This document shows, piece after piece, positions 48,463 to 59,977 of a stretch of DNA of 64,000 nucleotides. Each line of letters starts with the position of its first letter. Within the stretch, counting starts at the first letter, position 1. The position numbers and the translations under genes are program-made. A model generated the notes under the pieces. It made no database searches. It was not told the origin of the DNA and saw only the letters and a list, made by a program, of their open reading frames with translations. The stretch is from the NCBI GenBank assembly GCA_033980235.1, contig CM067070.1, positions 29,940,394 through 30,004,393 of the forward strand, in the 5' to 3' direction. This DNA is from Diadema setosum. Its lineage: Eukaryota; Echinodermata; Echinoidea; Diadematoida; Diadematidae.

Positions 48463-48722
48463 AAGTGCTGTTCATTATTCCGAAGGTCACTGTTCAGAAG
48501 GTTCGTTATTCCGAAGGGTTGTTAATCCGAAACACGCAAATTCCCTATATAGTACCTAGAGGTTCGTTAATCCGCAAATGTGTAGCGTTATTCTGAAGGT
48601 TCGTTATTCCTGAAGATTGGTCAATCTGAAAATGAAATTCGAAACAATGAACCTTCGCAATAACAAATCTCAGGAATAAAGAGCCTTCGGAATAACGAAC
48701 CTACGGAATAACGAGCTGTTAC
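48463..48722. mobile_element. Element built of TTCGTTATTCCGAAGG repeats
   Basis: GTTATTCCGAAGG-like motifs occur at least five times on the plus strand between 48470 and 48615, and in complement (CCTTCGGAATAACGAAC) at about 48680-48710. The two halves are thus inverted. The outer AACAAGTGCTGTTC and GAGCTGTTACC are roughly complementary. Probably a nonautonomous fold-back; family unknown. Confidence 0.55.
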
Positions 48723-49189
48723 CTAGCATTTTGATATAACAAAAGAAAACTGCTGATCCTAAAGGACTTCACTACAATGGGAGGCCATTGTGCCTATTCT
48801 CTCTATTACTTTAGGAGGCCTACCTAACTAGGCAAAGAACTTTCGATACATTATTGCACATGTCATTTTCATCAATTAGTAAAATACCTTCTTTATTCAT
48901 TAATAACAACAGAGAAAGGAGCACAATCGACAAGTTCTCTTTCCTTTATAAATGTATATACATCTCCACATATTTATTACATGTAGGTGTTGAAAGAACT
49001 ACATTGTAGTTTAGTTTCAAGGTACTGTATCCATCACTCTTCATGGCAATGTATCACACACAAGACAAAAATATGTACGTTACCAAAAGCAAGAGCTGCA
49101 TAAGCAGTCTACATAGTTTTATCTACTTTTTAGCATTATAGTCAAGTGCAGTTTAGATTATTTTATTTATTTATTTATTCATCCATTTA

Positions 49190-49214
49190 CTTATATATAT
49201 ATATATATATATAA

Positions 49215-49302
<88 letters not shown>

Positions 49303-49327
49303 TTTTTTTTGGTGGTGGTGGTGGTGG
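49190..49327. repeat. Compound microsatellite (TA)n, (ATT)n, (GGT)n
   Basis: Three simple repeats in direct succession: TA to about 49268, ATT to about 49300, then a T-run and GGTGGTGGT to 49327. Confidence 0.95.
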
Positions 49328-50014
49328 AATTGGTATCAGTCTCAGGCCAAGTCACATGTAAGAGACCTATGAAAGGTACAACTGTCGGCGGTCTTTTGAG
49401 TAGGAACATGAGTAGGAACAGTTGGTCTTGACTGTGATGTACAGTGAACATTTCAAAAATAATTCTTCTGGTGAAGCTCAGTAAAAAGACAAAAGCAAAC
49501 GCATGTACATGTACCAGGTACATGTAGTTTGAACAATTGCAGAGCTACATTGTATCAAGCAGATCCGTATAAATAATTTGCAGGCAAGTTTTCAAACTGG
49601 CAATAAACAAACTATACTGGTTTATGTTGTACAAACATGGAAGAGTTGTGAATATTGCTTGAATGTTTTGTAAGTGAATAAATACTAGTAAAGCTAGAAT
49701 AACACAAATGTTTTTAAAGGCAATTGTACTCTGTAAATTACATGCCATCTACACTTTTGGCAAGGTTTCACTCAAATGATACAGAGATAACTTCATTAAT
49801 AGTCCAAACTGCATGAACGTTTGAGGGTGTACAAATGTCCTTGAGTACTCTGGAGGCAGGTACACAAACATGTATCTACTAGTATTCACATCACCAAGGC
49901 TTCACACACATGAATAGAGGGTCACATAAACTCGCAGCTGCAAAAGCAATTTGAAGGTGTACATGTATACATAATTATAAAGTGTACTTACTGGAAACAA
50001 AATGAAACATGTAC
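49328..50014. other. No gene seen
   Basis: AT-rich; short frames only. ACATGTACATGTAC-type alternation occurs at 49504-49526. Confidence 0.4.
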
Positions 50015-51256
50015 AAACTAGAAATGTCTCTATGGCGACTGGTTTGCCTCCACCATAATGCATGGTTCTCCAAATAGGTCTTTACCACAATGTCTTGACA
50101 ATGTGTGATGACATTTTCACATAACTACTGGCAAAAATATTAAGAATGACAGGTTTGTCACAAATGCAATGAATGTTCACTTTCCTTGAACTAGGTTTAG
50201 TTGGTTGAATGGCTATCGAGTCTAATAAGAGTGCAGGTATTTGGGGATTTGTACCCAACTTTTGACCCTTTCATAAGTTTAAAGAAGAAATGAAATTTAG
50301 CGCTTTCACTTGACCTTTAACCGTTTGGCCTTTGACCTTTTGACAAGAAACTTCCAAGAGAATACGTATTGGGTAATACTTGTGTATGCATACACTAAGT
50401 TTCAAGAAAAAATCCTGCAGGCATTGCATATGTAGATAAGAGGGAAACAATGACAATTTAATGAGTTGCAGAGACTCCAACTCTCCCGTTTTTGACGGGA
50501 GATCTCCTGCCGAAAAACCCACTTTTGCAAAATCTCCCGTTCTCCCGCTTGAGAGCTAATTCCTCCCGCCCTGGCTCTGTGTCTCCCATTGGAAATGATT
50601 TCTTACTTATTGCTACCGTATGTTGAAAAAACAAGCCTTGGATAGCACCAGAGAGCATCTAGAACCCTAGGAACTTCGCACTGATGAACTTGGAGTCTCC
50701 CGTTTGCTAGGGGTTTCGGGCGGGAGAATCTCCAGATCAGAAGGTGCTTGGGGTTGGGGTCTCTGGAGTTGACCTTGACCTTTGACTCATGACCCCTTAA
50801 TTCCCTACATGATCACTGTCATTCATTACATAAGTTCCATGAAGATACCTTGAAACATTTATGGAGAATTAAGTGACATTTTCACTTGACCCTTGACCTT
50901 CGACCTCGTGACTCAAAACCTCCCTGGGGAATCTTCATTTGGTAGTTATGTACAGTATACACCAAGTTTCAAGAAAATACCTCCAGGCATTGCAGAGGGG
51001 GAAATAGTGAAATGTTCAGCATTTGACCTTGACCTTTTGACCTTTGAACTTGAGTATGTGCACTCAAAAGTTGATAGGCACAACTTCACCCACTCATACA
51101 TATACATGTAAAGTTTCATTTGATACCTCTAACGGTTCTTTAGATACAATGTCCACAAAATTGATTACAGACGGAAGGATGGACGGACGGAAGGACGGAC
51201 ACACGGACAACCCGAAAACATAATGCCTCCGACGACACTTTGTGGCGGAGGCATAA
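50015..51256. mobile_element. TGACCTTT-rich dispersed element
   Basis: The interior is a series of TTGACCTTTGACC-like blocks (50320, 50765, 50885, 51022). The right end has GGACGGACGGAAGGACGGAC followed by a hairpin ATGCCTCCGACG/GTGGCGGAGGCAT (51223-51254). The left end has TTTGCCTCCACCATAATGC near 50043, a partial inverted match to the right end. This layout recurs widely in marine invertebrate genomes, as far as I recall. It is interrupted by the element at 50469-50765. Confidence 0.6.
50469..50765. mobile_element. Nested 297-bp inverted-repeat element
   Basis: CAGAGACTCCAAC at the left and GTTGGGGTCTCTG at the right are inverted with one mismatch. Both flanks are GAGTTG (50463-50468 and 50766-50771), a 6-base duplication. 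Inside are repeated CTCCCG(T/C) blocks. No coding capacity. Confidence 0.75.
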
Positions 51257-51700
51257 AAATATAAACTTGATCAACAGTCCAAACAGCAGAGAATGTTTTG
51301 AAGGTGTAGATGTACATGCCCTTAATTACAATTGTACATGTACTTTGAAGGCAAGTATCTATTGGTCACACTGCCAATGTTTCAAACTCATAAACTGACA
51401 GCTGCATCAACAATTCAAAACTGTACGTACATGTACATAATATGAAGTATGCTTATTGGAAACAAAACAGATATAACATTTTGAATACACTTCAAAACAT
51501 CAATATTACTAGAAATCAAAGCAGACAGATCAGAATTGGCCCTTATAACATCTTGCAAAACATCTATGTGAAGAAATCTTTCATCCCCAACTTTAGCATT
51601 GGCTGTGCAGTGTATACACATGTACCGTACAATCTTATCTGAAATGTCCAAAGGCAAACTAATCATCCCAACATCTCGTGTCAACTGGATACATATGTAT
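51257..51700. other. No gene seen
   Basis: Non-coding sequence; short overlapping frames on both strands only. Confidence 0.4.
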
Positions 51701-51708
51701 CAGTACAT

Positions 51709-51886
51709 CAGGGCTGCCAACACTGGAAACTAGTTGAGAGTGAGACTCCCATAGGTCAATGCTATAATTCAGGAGTCAAAATGTGTGAGATCAATAGAAA
51801 TGCATGCAAATGAAATAAAGTTTTAGGGTGAGAAAGGACCAAAATATGCGAGTCTCAGGCTCAATGCGTGAGAGTTGGCAGCCCTG
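51709..51886. mobile_element. hAT-like miniature element, 178 bp
   Basis: CAGGGCTGCCAAC at the left and GTTGGCAGCCCTG at the right. An exact 8-base target duplication CAGTACAT lies at 51701-51708 and 51887-51894. CAGGG-type ends with an 8-base duplication are diagnostic of hAT-derived elements. Confidence 0.92.
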
Positions 51887-52049
51887 CAGTACATGTGTAC
51901 AAGCAGCATCATACACATTTAAAATATCTGTGTGTCACTCTCTTCATGGTTATAAATGAATGAGTGAATGATATCCAACCCCCTTACCAGTAACAATTCA
52001 CTCGACCACTCTGGTGTGGAGTATTGGCCAACATGACCCCCCCCCCCCC

Positions 52050-52239
52050 CCCCAGGTGGTATAAAAATCTGCTCATCTTACCTTTCACAGGGTCCACAAT
52101 TTTTCTTGATAGGTATCTGATAAGAGCATGCTCGGTCATGTGAACCCCAGGTAGTATAAAAATCTGCTCATCTTACTTTTCACAGGGTCCACAATATTTC
52201 TTGATAGGTATCTGATAAGAGCATGCTCGGTTATGTGAA
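52050..52239. repeat. Two tandem 95-bp units
   Basis: The unit CCCCAGGTGGTATAAAAATC to GGTCATGTGAA is repeated immediately with four or so changes. Preceded by a C-run at 52037-52053. Confidence 0.95.
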
Positions 52240-52700
52240 CATGTACAAATTTCGGCCGATTTGGTGGAAGTGCATGTTGTATCATCATCTATCTAACTGC
52301 TGTGTCAGAATCTTCATCTTCCTTATCCCTTCTTGACCATTCAATTCTTTTTGATGACATACCTTGTGTACCTACCTGATCAAACAGAATTCTTAAATCT
52401 TTGAAACCTTTTCTGAAATATCACAACCAAAATGTCAACAACAAAACATGTATACTCACTAAACCTCTTATAGTGCGTCAGTGGTGATGTACAAATTAAA
52501 TTCATACCTTCAGCGGCAATTAAGACATGCCCCCTGTTGAGTAATGGCTGGACATCCAGATACTACTTCATACAAAGTACTTGGTTCCCTAACATTTATC
52601 AAGAATATCATGAAGGATAATATCTAATTTAATGAGGGCAGGCAACATTTGAAGTTTCATCCCTCATACTTCTGCCATCTGTACAGACTCCAAAGGAATT
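52240..52700. other. No gene seen
   Basis: Left flank of the Tigger element; AT-rich, no repeats noted. Confidence 0.4.
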
Positions 52701-52702
52701 TA

Positions 52703-52912
52703 CAGTCAACCTCGCGTAAGTCGACACTGCGTAAGTCGACAACTCGCCCAAGTCGACACGGAAAAAAAGTCCCGATTTTCCCCTTTGTTATTCCTTGAAA
52801 ATTTCTTCGTATTAGTCGACATTTACAAGTCGACAACTCGCGTATGTCGACATGATTTTTGAGTGCCAAACGTGCTGAAATACATGCAAATTCCCTCCCG
52901 TAAGTCGACATA
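52703..52912. repeat. Left terminal repeat and subterminal GTCGAC array of Tigger
   Basis: After the 24-base terminal repeat, AAGTCGACA-like motifs recur through 52912, at least seven copies with irregular spacing. The matching right-end array lies at about 57808-57902 with five or six copies in both orientations. Likely transposase-binding sites (inference). Confidence 0.75.
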
Positions 52913-53048
52913 TTTTTTCCCCTCAAATTTGAATCGCGGTACTCTGAAGAACGATTGTTCTCACGCTCCGATTTGCAACAGAACAGCGCGATTTGCGCGG
53001 TTCTACATCTCTACATCGGTCGAATAAGGGCATGCTAGTGTTTTGTTG

Positions 53049-53090
53049 TGTGTGTGTGTGTGTGTGTGTGTGTACACGCGCGTGTGTGTG
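53049..53090. repeat. (TG)n microsatellite
   Basis: TG run interrupted by ACACGCGCG, inside the upstream part of the Tigger element. Confidence 0.9.
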
Positions 53091-53960
53091 TCGGGTATGC
53101 GTTGTCTCGTACAGTGCAGGCGTACTCTGTGATCATTAGTGGGTATTTGTGCCGTTCTGAAGTTTTTGGTATCGGTTCAGTGAGAACATAGCGAGAAGTG
53201 TGTTGTGTTATGTTCGTTTCGCACTATACACCCCTCCCTCATCACAGTAGAAATAAAAGAAACGTTAGAGACGAAAGTTGTGCATGGCAAATCGGAGTTT
53301 TATTCGGAGATGTTGGTTCAAGATTTTCACTCGAGCGAGTCGTTATTGCAGAAAAAACAAACAAACAAACAACAAAACAGTTTTTTTTTAATACATTAGG
53401 CCATTTAAAAGAAGGGATTGCTTTTGTCAGTCGAAACCCAAGGGGGAGGGGGGAGAAACCACAGAAGGCTACCACTGACAGTGACCACAACGTTTTTGGA
53501 CAATTTATACATTAGCGGTAGCCTCAGAAGTTAAAAGGTCAGGCAGTAGTAGAGAGAAGTGCCGTCTTGATTTCGTCTAAAATAATTTTGAATGCGAAGA
53601 ATTGCCGTGTCCGTCATAACATTGAGGATAGACACTGACGAGAGGAGGCTCACAAATAAGCATTTCAGAGAGTTTGCCGACAAAACAAAATAAAGTGTTG
53701 ATTGAAACAAGGAGGAGATAGGGAGAAGGGAAGAGAGAGAGAGAGAAAGAAGCATTGAAAAGTTGAGATGCAACACCAGCAAGGGGCCTATAATCAAATA
53801 AACCAGCGTGCTATTCTTACGTAATCAGTTTTGGGGCAACAAGCTTTCCCTTGCTTGAATCATTGTCGACACGAAATGTACTGTACATGTACGTGAACCT
53901 GACCAATCAATCCTGTTGTGGATAGCGCATGATACACTTGTGAAGAACAAAGGCTTCGAG

Positions 53961-55547
53961 ATGGCTACCAAGCGCAAATTGAAAACGAGATCTTACGAAG
54001 AGAAGTACGCTATCTTGAAATTCATGGAGGAAAATCCATCATGGAAAAGGAAAGACGTCGCAGAAAAATTTGAGATCAAGCATAACACGTTGTCGGACAT
54101 AATAAAAAATCGTGACAAAATAGTTCGGGCCGTTGAGCAGCCAGGTGATGTTCTAACGGGCAAGAAACGTCGCATGAAGCAAGTGACTTTTGAGGACGTG
54201 GATGCTGCGCTGCTGGCATGGTTTCGGCAGAAGGACTCGCGGCCAGACCTCCGTCTTGATGGCGAAATGCTTCTCACAAAGGCAAAATATTTTGCCAATG
54301 AATTCGGCCATGATACTCAACCGACATCGAGCTGGATCGACCGTTTTAAGAAAAGACACGGCATCGGTCGGATCCAAAAGGCGGGGGAAGCTGCCGGTGT
54401 CAGCAATGAGATTGTTGCCGAATGGAAAACGGGCAAACTTAAAGACATCTTGGAGCGCTTCGAGCCAAAAAACATCTATAATTGCGACGAGACGGGTCTT
54501 TTTTGGCAAATGCTGCCAGAGAAGTCGCTTGGCTTTGTGGGCCAAAGTTACCACGGCACCAAGCAATCGAAGACGCGCATCACAGTCCTCGTTTGCGCCA
54601 ACATGGACGGAAGTGATAAACTCCCGCTGTTCGTAATCGGGAAGAGTAAGCGTCCTCGAGCATTCAGAAATGTGCACCGTCTCCCAGTGACGTATGAGGC
54701 CAACAAAAAAGCCTGGATGACGGGGGACCTGTTTCAAGGTTGGCTTACGAAGCTGGATCGGACCATGGGCGCACAGGGACGGAGAATAGCGATGATCGTG
54801 GACAATTGTCCAGCTCATCCTAACATTGAGCTCGAAAATATCGAATTAGTGTTCCTCCCTGCAAACACAACAAGTGTCACCCAGCCAATGGACGGAGGTA
54901 TCATTCGCAATCTGAAGTTACACTACAGGCACATTTTGTCGTTCCGACGCCTTGTTGCTGCTGAACATGACACTCCATTCCAGTGGAACTTGCTTGATGC
55001 AATCCTTGCCGTCAGATCTGCCTGGGCCAAGGTGACAGCGGAAACCATTGCAAATGTCTATCGAAAGGTGGGTTTCGTAGTCCCTCCCACAGAGCAGGAG
55101 CAGCATGCCCTGGCCGACCACGATCCCGCTCCTGACGAGAACGTGCATGAGGTCGAGATCGAGCCAACGAGAGAATTCAGAGGCATTTGGGAGAGGCTAT
55201 CTGATCTCTACAAAGACGTGCCGCCACTTGAAGAGTACATCAGAGTTGATGACAATGAGCAGTGCTTCGAAGAACTGACGGATGATCAGATTGTTGGCAT
55301 GGTGAAATCTGTTCCCGACGATGAGCCGGAGGAGGAAGAAACTACCGAGGAAATTGATAACGTGAAAGCCCCGCCAACTGTCAGCGAAGTTTGTAATGCG
55401 CTGGACGTCATTCGTCGTTGCAACCTAACTGGCCAAACTCCCGACTTCATTGGCACATTTGTGGACAAATTTGAGGCATACCTGATGAAGGAACTACCTA
55501 AGCACAGCAAGCAAACATCCATAACTGATTATTTTTCGAGCAAGTGA
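53961..55547 (+). CDS. Tigger/pogo-type transposase, intact
   Basis: A 528-residue protein that cuts and pastes the surrounding element. The frame opens at a TTG at 53916, but 53961 is the first ATG and has a good context (GAG before, G after). Domains, numbered from this ATG: psq-type helix-turn-helix about 8-58 (SYEEKYAILKFMEENPSWKR, HNTLSDII); CENP-B/Tc5 helix-turn-helix about 75-140 (EDVDAALLAWFRQ, SSWIDRFKKRHGI); DDE core with D176 (IYNCDETGLFW), D281 (IAMIVDNCPAHP) and D311 (TTSVTQPMDGGII). The tail is acidic (EPEEEETTEE) and ends KHSKQTSITDYFSSK. Length is usual for TIGD-like transposases. No stop or frameshift, so it may be recent or active. Codon GC is much higher than the surroundings. 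Confidence 0.95.
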   Translation: MATKRKLKTRSYEEKYAILKFMEENPSWKRKDVAEKFEIKHNTLSDIIKNRDKIVRAVEQPGDVLTGKKRRMKQVTFEDVDAALLAWFRQKDSRPDLRLDGEMLLTKAKYFANEFGHDTQPTSSWIDRFKKRHGIGRIQKAGEAAGVSNEIVAEWKTGKLKDILERFEPKNIYNCDETGLFWQMLPEKSLGFVGQSYHGTKQSKTRITVLVCANMDGSDKLPLFVIGKSKRPRAFRNVHRLPVTYEANKKAWMTGDLFQGWLTKLDRTMGAQGRRIAMIVDNCPAHPNIELENIELVFLPANTTSVTQPMDGGIIRNLKLHYRHILSFRRLVAAEHDTPFQWNLLDAILAVRSAWAKVTAETIANVYRKVGFVVPPTEQEQHALADHDPAPDENVHEVEIEPTREFRGIWERLSDLYKDVPPLEEYIRVDDNEQCFEELTDDQIVGMVKSVPDDEPEEEETTEEIDNVKAPPTVSEVCNALDVIRRCNLTGQTPDFIGTFVDKFEAYLMKELPKHSKQTSITDYFSSK

Positions 55548-57807
55548 GTGTCATATGTCGAGAGGTGAACATGTTATACATGTAGGATGGAACATGTACT
55601 TTCTCAATATCTCGTTCAACCAGCTTCTCCCTCGTTTGAATTAAACTTGACACTTTGCATTGATGTTTAATAGAGTTCAGAGTTAAATCTGATTTCAGAT
55701 TCAACTACTTTGCCCACATCCATTTGATTGTCCGGCAATGCAAATACATTGAAATCGTCTTTATTGAACGGCTCTACACTGTAGTTGAATTCATTTAGGC
55801 ATGTTAATGTATTGAAAGTTTCAGCTGTTTTTATTTCATTTATTTTTGCAAGTAGGGGCCTACTTTCACACATTTGACTTCATGAGAAGAGAAAATTACA
55901 GTGTATGGCAATATTAAGTGTACGATTGCTTACATATTTTTCTTGTACTTATCCGACTATATTGCTTCTGCTCACTTGCAAAATGTACTCACATGACAAT
56001 TGAGCAAATGGGTTACTTAAAAAAAGGAAAGGATGAGCGTTTCTCGTGTTTGCGTTGATATTTACTCAAAATGTAACGATGCATGTATTCCCGATCGCAA
56101 GTGCCTTTTTGTAAATTGATTGGTGTTACTTGTGCACTGTACGTCCATGTAACAAATTAGGAGAAAGAATGTAAACGTATGGAAACAAGTGTTGTGTTCC
56201 AGCGATGTAAAGTTTATCCATCATTGGGAATTTATCGACATAACTATGACTTACTGAATACCACCGGAGTTGCACATTGTCGATTTGTGAAATTAATGGC
56301 TTACTATAGGCCTTCCATAATACATTGTACATGTAGATCCCTCTGACCGTAATAATGATTGCATTTTATTATTATTTTTTTTTTTTTTTTGGGGGGGGGT
56401 TGATGTTCGACAGATGCGAGAAATGTTTGCAAGTGCCATGGTACATTGATTGTATATTCATAACCAATGACTTAGAGGGATGTTTATGATTTATGCTCCA
56501 ACTGGATTTTAATTTGACAAACGCAGGTGTATTTTTTTGTCGTGTTGCATAGCAGTGTTCTTGCATTTTAAGCCAATATCCAAAACATACATCTATCTGT
56601 TGACAGTCTGTAATGAGTATAATTTTATAAAAGGACATGAAATCACACTGTCTCTTTTGTTCACAAAATTTGCAGGCGTGTGTTTGTAACCACTTCTTCA
56701 TTTACTACACGATGTCTTTCCCCCCGCGTTTCGGTGACTGCAGGATTCTTAAGCACGCACGTGGGTTTATTCTTTCTCTGTCTTTCTTTCCACTGATTGG
56801 CCACAAGCTGTTCGCTCTCTCGCTGAATTCCCGCTCTCTCCACATCTCTCTGTTTCGCTATTGGTGCGTTGTCTCACTAGTTGTAATCACGCACAGGTCA
56901 CCCACTCCAGTGTCCTTAATTTATGCACGAACTTGATGGTTGCTACGAGAATAGTGCTCACACAGGTCGTGATCGTGTAAAGGTATGGAAGGTTGGGGTG
57001 TGCGTGAATTTGTTTGTGTGCATGTGTAAACAAACGATCCAATACATTTACACGCAAAATCAATGAGCACGTGCTAGCACGACAGTCGACAGCGTCATGC
57101 GAGCCTGTATTATTGTACAGATTGTCTTGTCACAGTATGCATGCTGTATGTACATTGTACTAGCGAGTAGCGACATTGAGAAGTTACGATCGCTCTTTTT
57201 ATTTGATTGACCATAGAATAAAGTTGACATAATCCCGTATACATACTGTTCTCTGTGGAACTTCTATTTTTTATTTTCATTTCAATTTATTATTACTACT
57301 GTATTAGTATTATTATTATTATTATTATTTTTTATTTTTATTTTTATTTTTTTTTTTGCTGTCGATTGGTGGTGCGGTGATAGTGCAGGTCGCACGGTCA
57401 TGCCAGTAATTGTGATTGTCATCAGATGACTGCTTATGGTGGTGTTTGTGTGGTACAGAGCATGTACACTGTACAAATACTGCAGTGTGTATGACGGCGG
57501 ACGCTTGTGCAGGCGGGAATGATCGAGTGATTGATGGTGGCGAGATACATAGTTGTGTACATGTATAGTCATTAATGCGTTTGATGAGATCATCGATATT
57601 CAGTACAAGCATGTCAAGGACTTTCACATTTCCCTCTACAAATCAGAGTAAAGGAGCTCCTACAATACATCCGCCAGGTAAACCACAACGATCAACAAAA
57701 CAAACTACCGCATGTCTGACTGTAGGCCTATAACGTAAGACTGTACCGGTACACGTACACCTTGTGATGAGGGGACGGGACATGGGGAAAAAAAATACTT
57801 CGTATTA
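55548..57807. other. Non-coding 3' part of the Tigger element
   Basis: No gene seen. Contains T/G-runs at 56377-56399 and (ATT)/(TTTTA) simple repeats at 57307-57357. Short frames on both strands lack domain features. Confidence 0.45.
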
Positions 57808-58074
57808 GTCGACTTTTTGTCGACTTACGCGTAAGTCGACATTCGCGTAAGTCGACGCGATTTTCTCAGTCCCGAAAATGTCGACTTACGCGAGGTTGAC
57901 TGTACATGCACTGATTTAACATAATTATTATAGATTATTGCATACATTTGTACATGTAGTTCCATACACTGATTATCTGTATTCGTCGAACTTCACATTT
58001 ACTACAACACCCTTGCTTTTCAAAGGATAAATGTACCTTCGTCTTTACTAAAAATGTTACCGTAAAGATGAATG

Positions 58075-58124
58075 AAGAATAAAGTTGATATAGAATAATA
58101 TGTTATATCAACTTCATTCTTCTA
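58075..58124. repeat. Short hairpin
   Basis: GAAGAATAAAGTTGATATA at 58075 pairs with TATATCAACTTCATTCTTC, with one mismatch and a small loop. Confidence 0.85.
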
Positions 58125-58129
58125 TTGTA

Positions 58130-58436
58130 TCATACATGTATCACATTAGCACCTTTCTGAGTTAGGTTATCATGATGACATACTGCTCTAGGTTTTTCAA
58201 TGAACTGAAAAAGTCTACTAATCAGTTGTTCTCTTGCAACAGCAGTGCTCTCCTTGATAAAATCTGTCAGAGATTGAATGGTGCATCCAGGAAAACAAAA
58301 CAGAACTGTGCAAACGATAGCTTGTACAGTGTAGATCTCCTCGTTTATGTCATGCAGATTATCCTGGAGGCCACGGAGAAGAGAATCACCAGAAATATGC
58401 ACGTTCCACCGATGTGATGTCAGGTACTGGGGATAC
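58130..58436 (-). CDS. Putative terminal exon, about 100 codons, unnamed gene
   Basis: On the minus strand an acceptor-like TGTGTCACATTGTACACTTAG ends at 58437 and the frame runs uninterrupted to a stop at 58130. It reads YPQYLTSHRWNVHISGDSLL, RGLQDNLHDINEEIYTVQAI, then VCTVLFCFPGCTIQSLTDFI and a helical, charged end. The composition is that of an ordinary globular protein; no family recognised. A shorter open frame exists on the other strand (58172-58417) but has no splice support. Upstream exons would lie above 58437 and none could be identified with confidence. Confidence 0.4.
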
Positions 58437-59023
58437 CTAAGTGTACAATGTGACACAAGAGAAAGAGATTAGAGAAAGGATTAGAAAATGCATAACAATT
58501 TTCCCAGCCATTACTCCAAATTAATAATGGATGATATTCTAAACCATTATTCACATAACATGTCTGAAAACATTATTATGATGGAGTAAACCCCAATTCA
58601 AGCGAAGAGAAACTACAGAAATGCACTGTACGTACATGTGCACATACATGAATACACACATTGAGAGAAAAACTAATGTAAGAATCAGTAATAATTCATA
58701 ACTCACACACCTTGTAAGTAAAACCTTTCTGAGAATAATTCAGACTACATCCTGGTAAAATTTATTGGTAGATGTGGAAGACTCTGCATCTCCACTACAC
58801 TGTATTTACAGACAATACAGCTGTAGACTTGTACAGTAAGTTGGATACCAACTTGAACAATTCAAAAAGCCTGGTACTCTGTTTGTCTTAAACTTGCAGC
58901 AGGGTCAACTCTTGATGATTTCCTGAAAATTATGTTTATATCAAATACCAGAATCTCTCTAGACTCTTGTCAATAATGTCTCGCAAGTAGGCACAATAAT
59001 ATTGAATCTATTCTAGGGTTAAG
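58437..59023. other. Possible intron; no exon identified
   Basis: AT-rich. A donor-like site on the minus strand at about 58703-58708 has no adequately long open frame upstream of it. Confidence 0.35.
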
Positions 59024-59084
59024 GGTAGGAGTAGGACAGGTTCTCGTTTGAAACCCAATCATAGGTCACTGCAATATCCACAGC

Positions 59085-59750
59085 CAACGCCTACAAGAAG
59101 TTCACTCAGCAAAGCATCTGGGGGTCCATCTTGACAAAAAGCTGAATTTCAACACACATATATGGAATATTGATGCCACCGTCAAGAAGGCAAACTCTAT
59201 TTGTGCCTTCTTCCGTCTATCTTTCTTCAGACACTGCAATCAGAAGATAAAGCAGGCCACCTATTTCACCTACATTCGTCCAGTTGTGAAGTATGCCGCA
59301 ACAGCATGGGACCCACACACCAGGAAAAATGTGAACAAGATCGAGATGGTTCAGCGACGAAGTGCATGTTACGTGACTGGCAACTTCAAATGTCACAGCA
59401 GTGTCACCGCCATGTTGGACAGGTTACACAATGGCCATCACTTGCTAGCAGGCATCTACAAAGCCGTCTTGTAATGCTGTATCGCATAAGTTATGATCTG
59501 GTGAACAATGACTTGCAGCAATACCTACAAAAGTCAACATCTTCCACAAGAGGGCATGATTCCCGCTTCAGGACAACATTATGCACCAATCTGGTGTATA
59601 TACATGTATAGCTCATCCTTCTTCCCCAGAACTGCCAGAGACTGCACGGAACCACCTACCAGCAGACCCAGCTGACTCATCCTCCCTCGAGGCATTCAAG
59701 TCCTTCTTGAGGGAGATGTCACTGCAGCTCATGATATGTATGAAATTATG
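59085..59750 (+). pseudogene. LINE reverse transcriptase, C-terminal fragment, frameshifted
   Basis: Reads HSAKHLGVHLDKKLNFNTHI, YFTYIRPVVKYAATAWDPHT, VNKIEMVQRRSACYVTG, then a frameshift near 59445 and LVMLYRISYDLVNNDLQQYL. A third frame holds ELPETARNHLPADPADSSSL. These are the thumb and post-thumb motifs of CR1/Rex1/jockey-like elements. The catalytic FADD part is absent, so the copy is truncated and inactive. It is a different family from the minus-strand LINE at 5060-8196. Confidence 0.85.
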
Positions 59751-59777
59751 GATTTTTACTTGCACTCCATACGTATA

Positions 59778-59977
59778 CTGTAAAAGTGGAAATTTTCGCG
59801 GTGTTGAAATTTTCGCACAACCAGAAACTAGCACGAAAATAAAAGCACGCGAATATTTTTGCTTGCCAAATGTTCCTGTGTGGGGTGTCTTGATTCCGCG
59901 GAATTAATAACACACAAAACTCTTTTCACCCGGCAAAGCGCGAAAAATTAGTCGCGCAAAAATATCCACTTTTACAG
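59778..59977. mobile_element. Mariner-like miniature element, 200 bp
   Basis: CTGTAAAAGTGGA at the left and TCCACTTTTACAG at the right, with TA on both flanks (59776-59777 and 59978-59979). Subterminal TTTTCGCG and CGCGCAAAAA are also inverted. Inserted into the LINE fragment. Confidence 0.9.

Larger units (their letters stand above)
52703..57902 (+). mobile_element. Complete Tigger/pogo-group DNA transposon, 5.2 kb
   Basis: Starts CAGTCAACCTCGCGTAAGTC and ends with the exact complement over 24 bases. TA lies on both flanks (52701-52702 and 57903-57904), the Tc1/mariner-superfamily target duplication. It encodes an uninterrupted transposase at 53961-55547. Subterminal GTCGAC repeats occur at both ends. 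At 5.2 kb it is longer than the 2.4-3 kb I expect for Tigger elements, because of about 1.26 kb upstream and 2.35 kb downstream of the gene without coding content; nested insertions may contribute. Confidence 0.93.

Noticed and set aside
50893..51111. 72-residue frame in the TGACCTTT-rich element
   Set aside because: Runs through repeated TTTGACCTTGACC blocks; no domain and no evidence of selection.
53993..55522. Minus-strand frames and the 148-residue plus-strand frame over the Tigger gene
   Set aside because: Shadows of the transposase, which alone contains the domain motifs.
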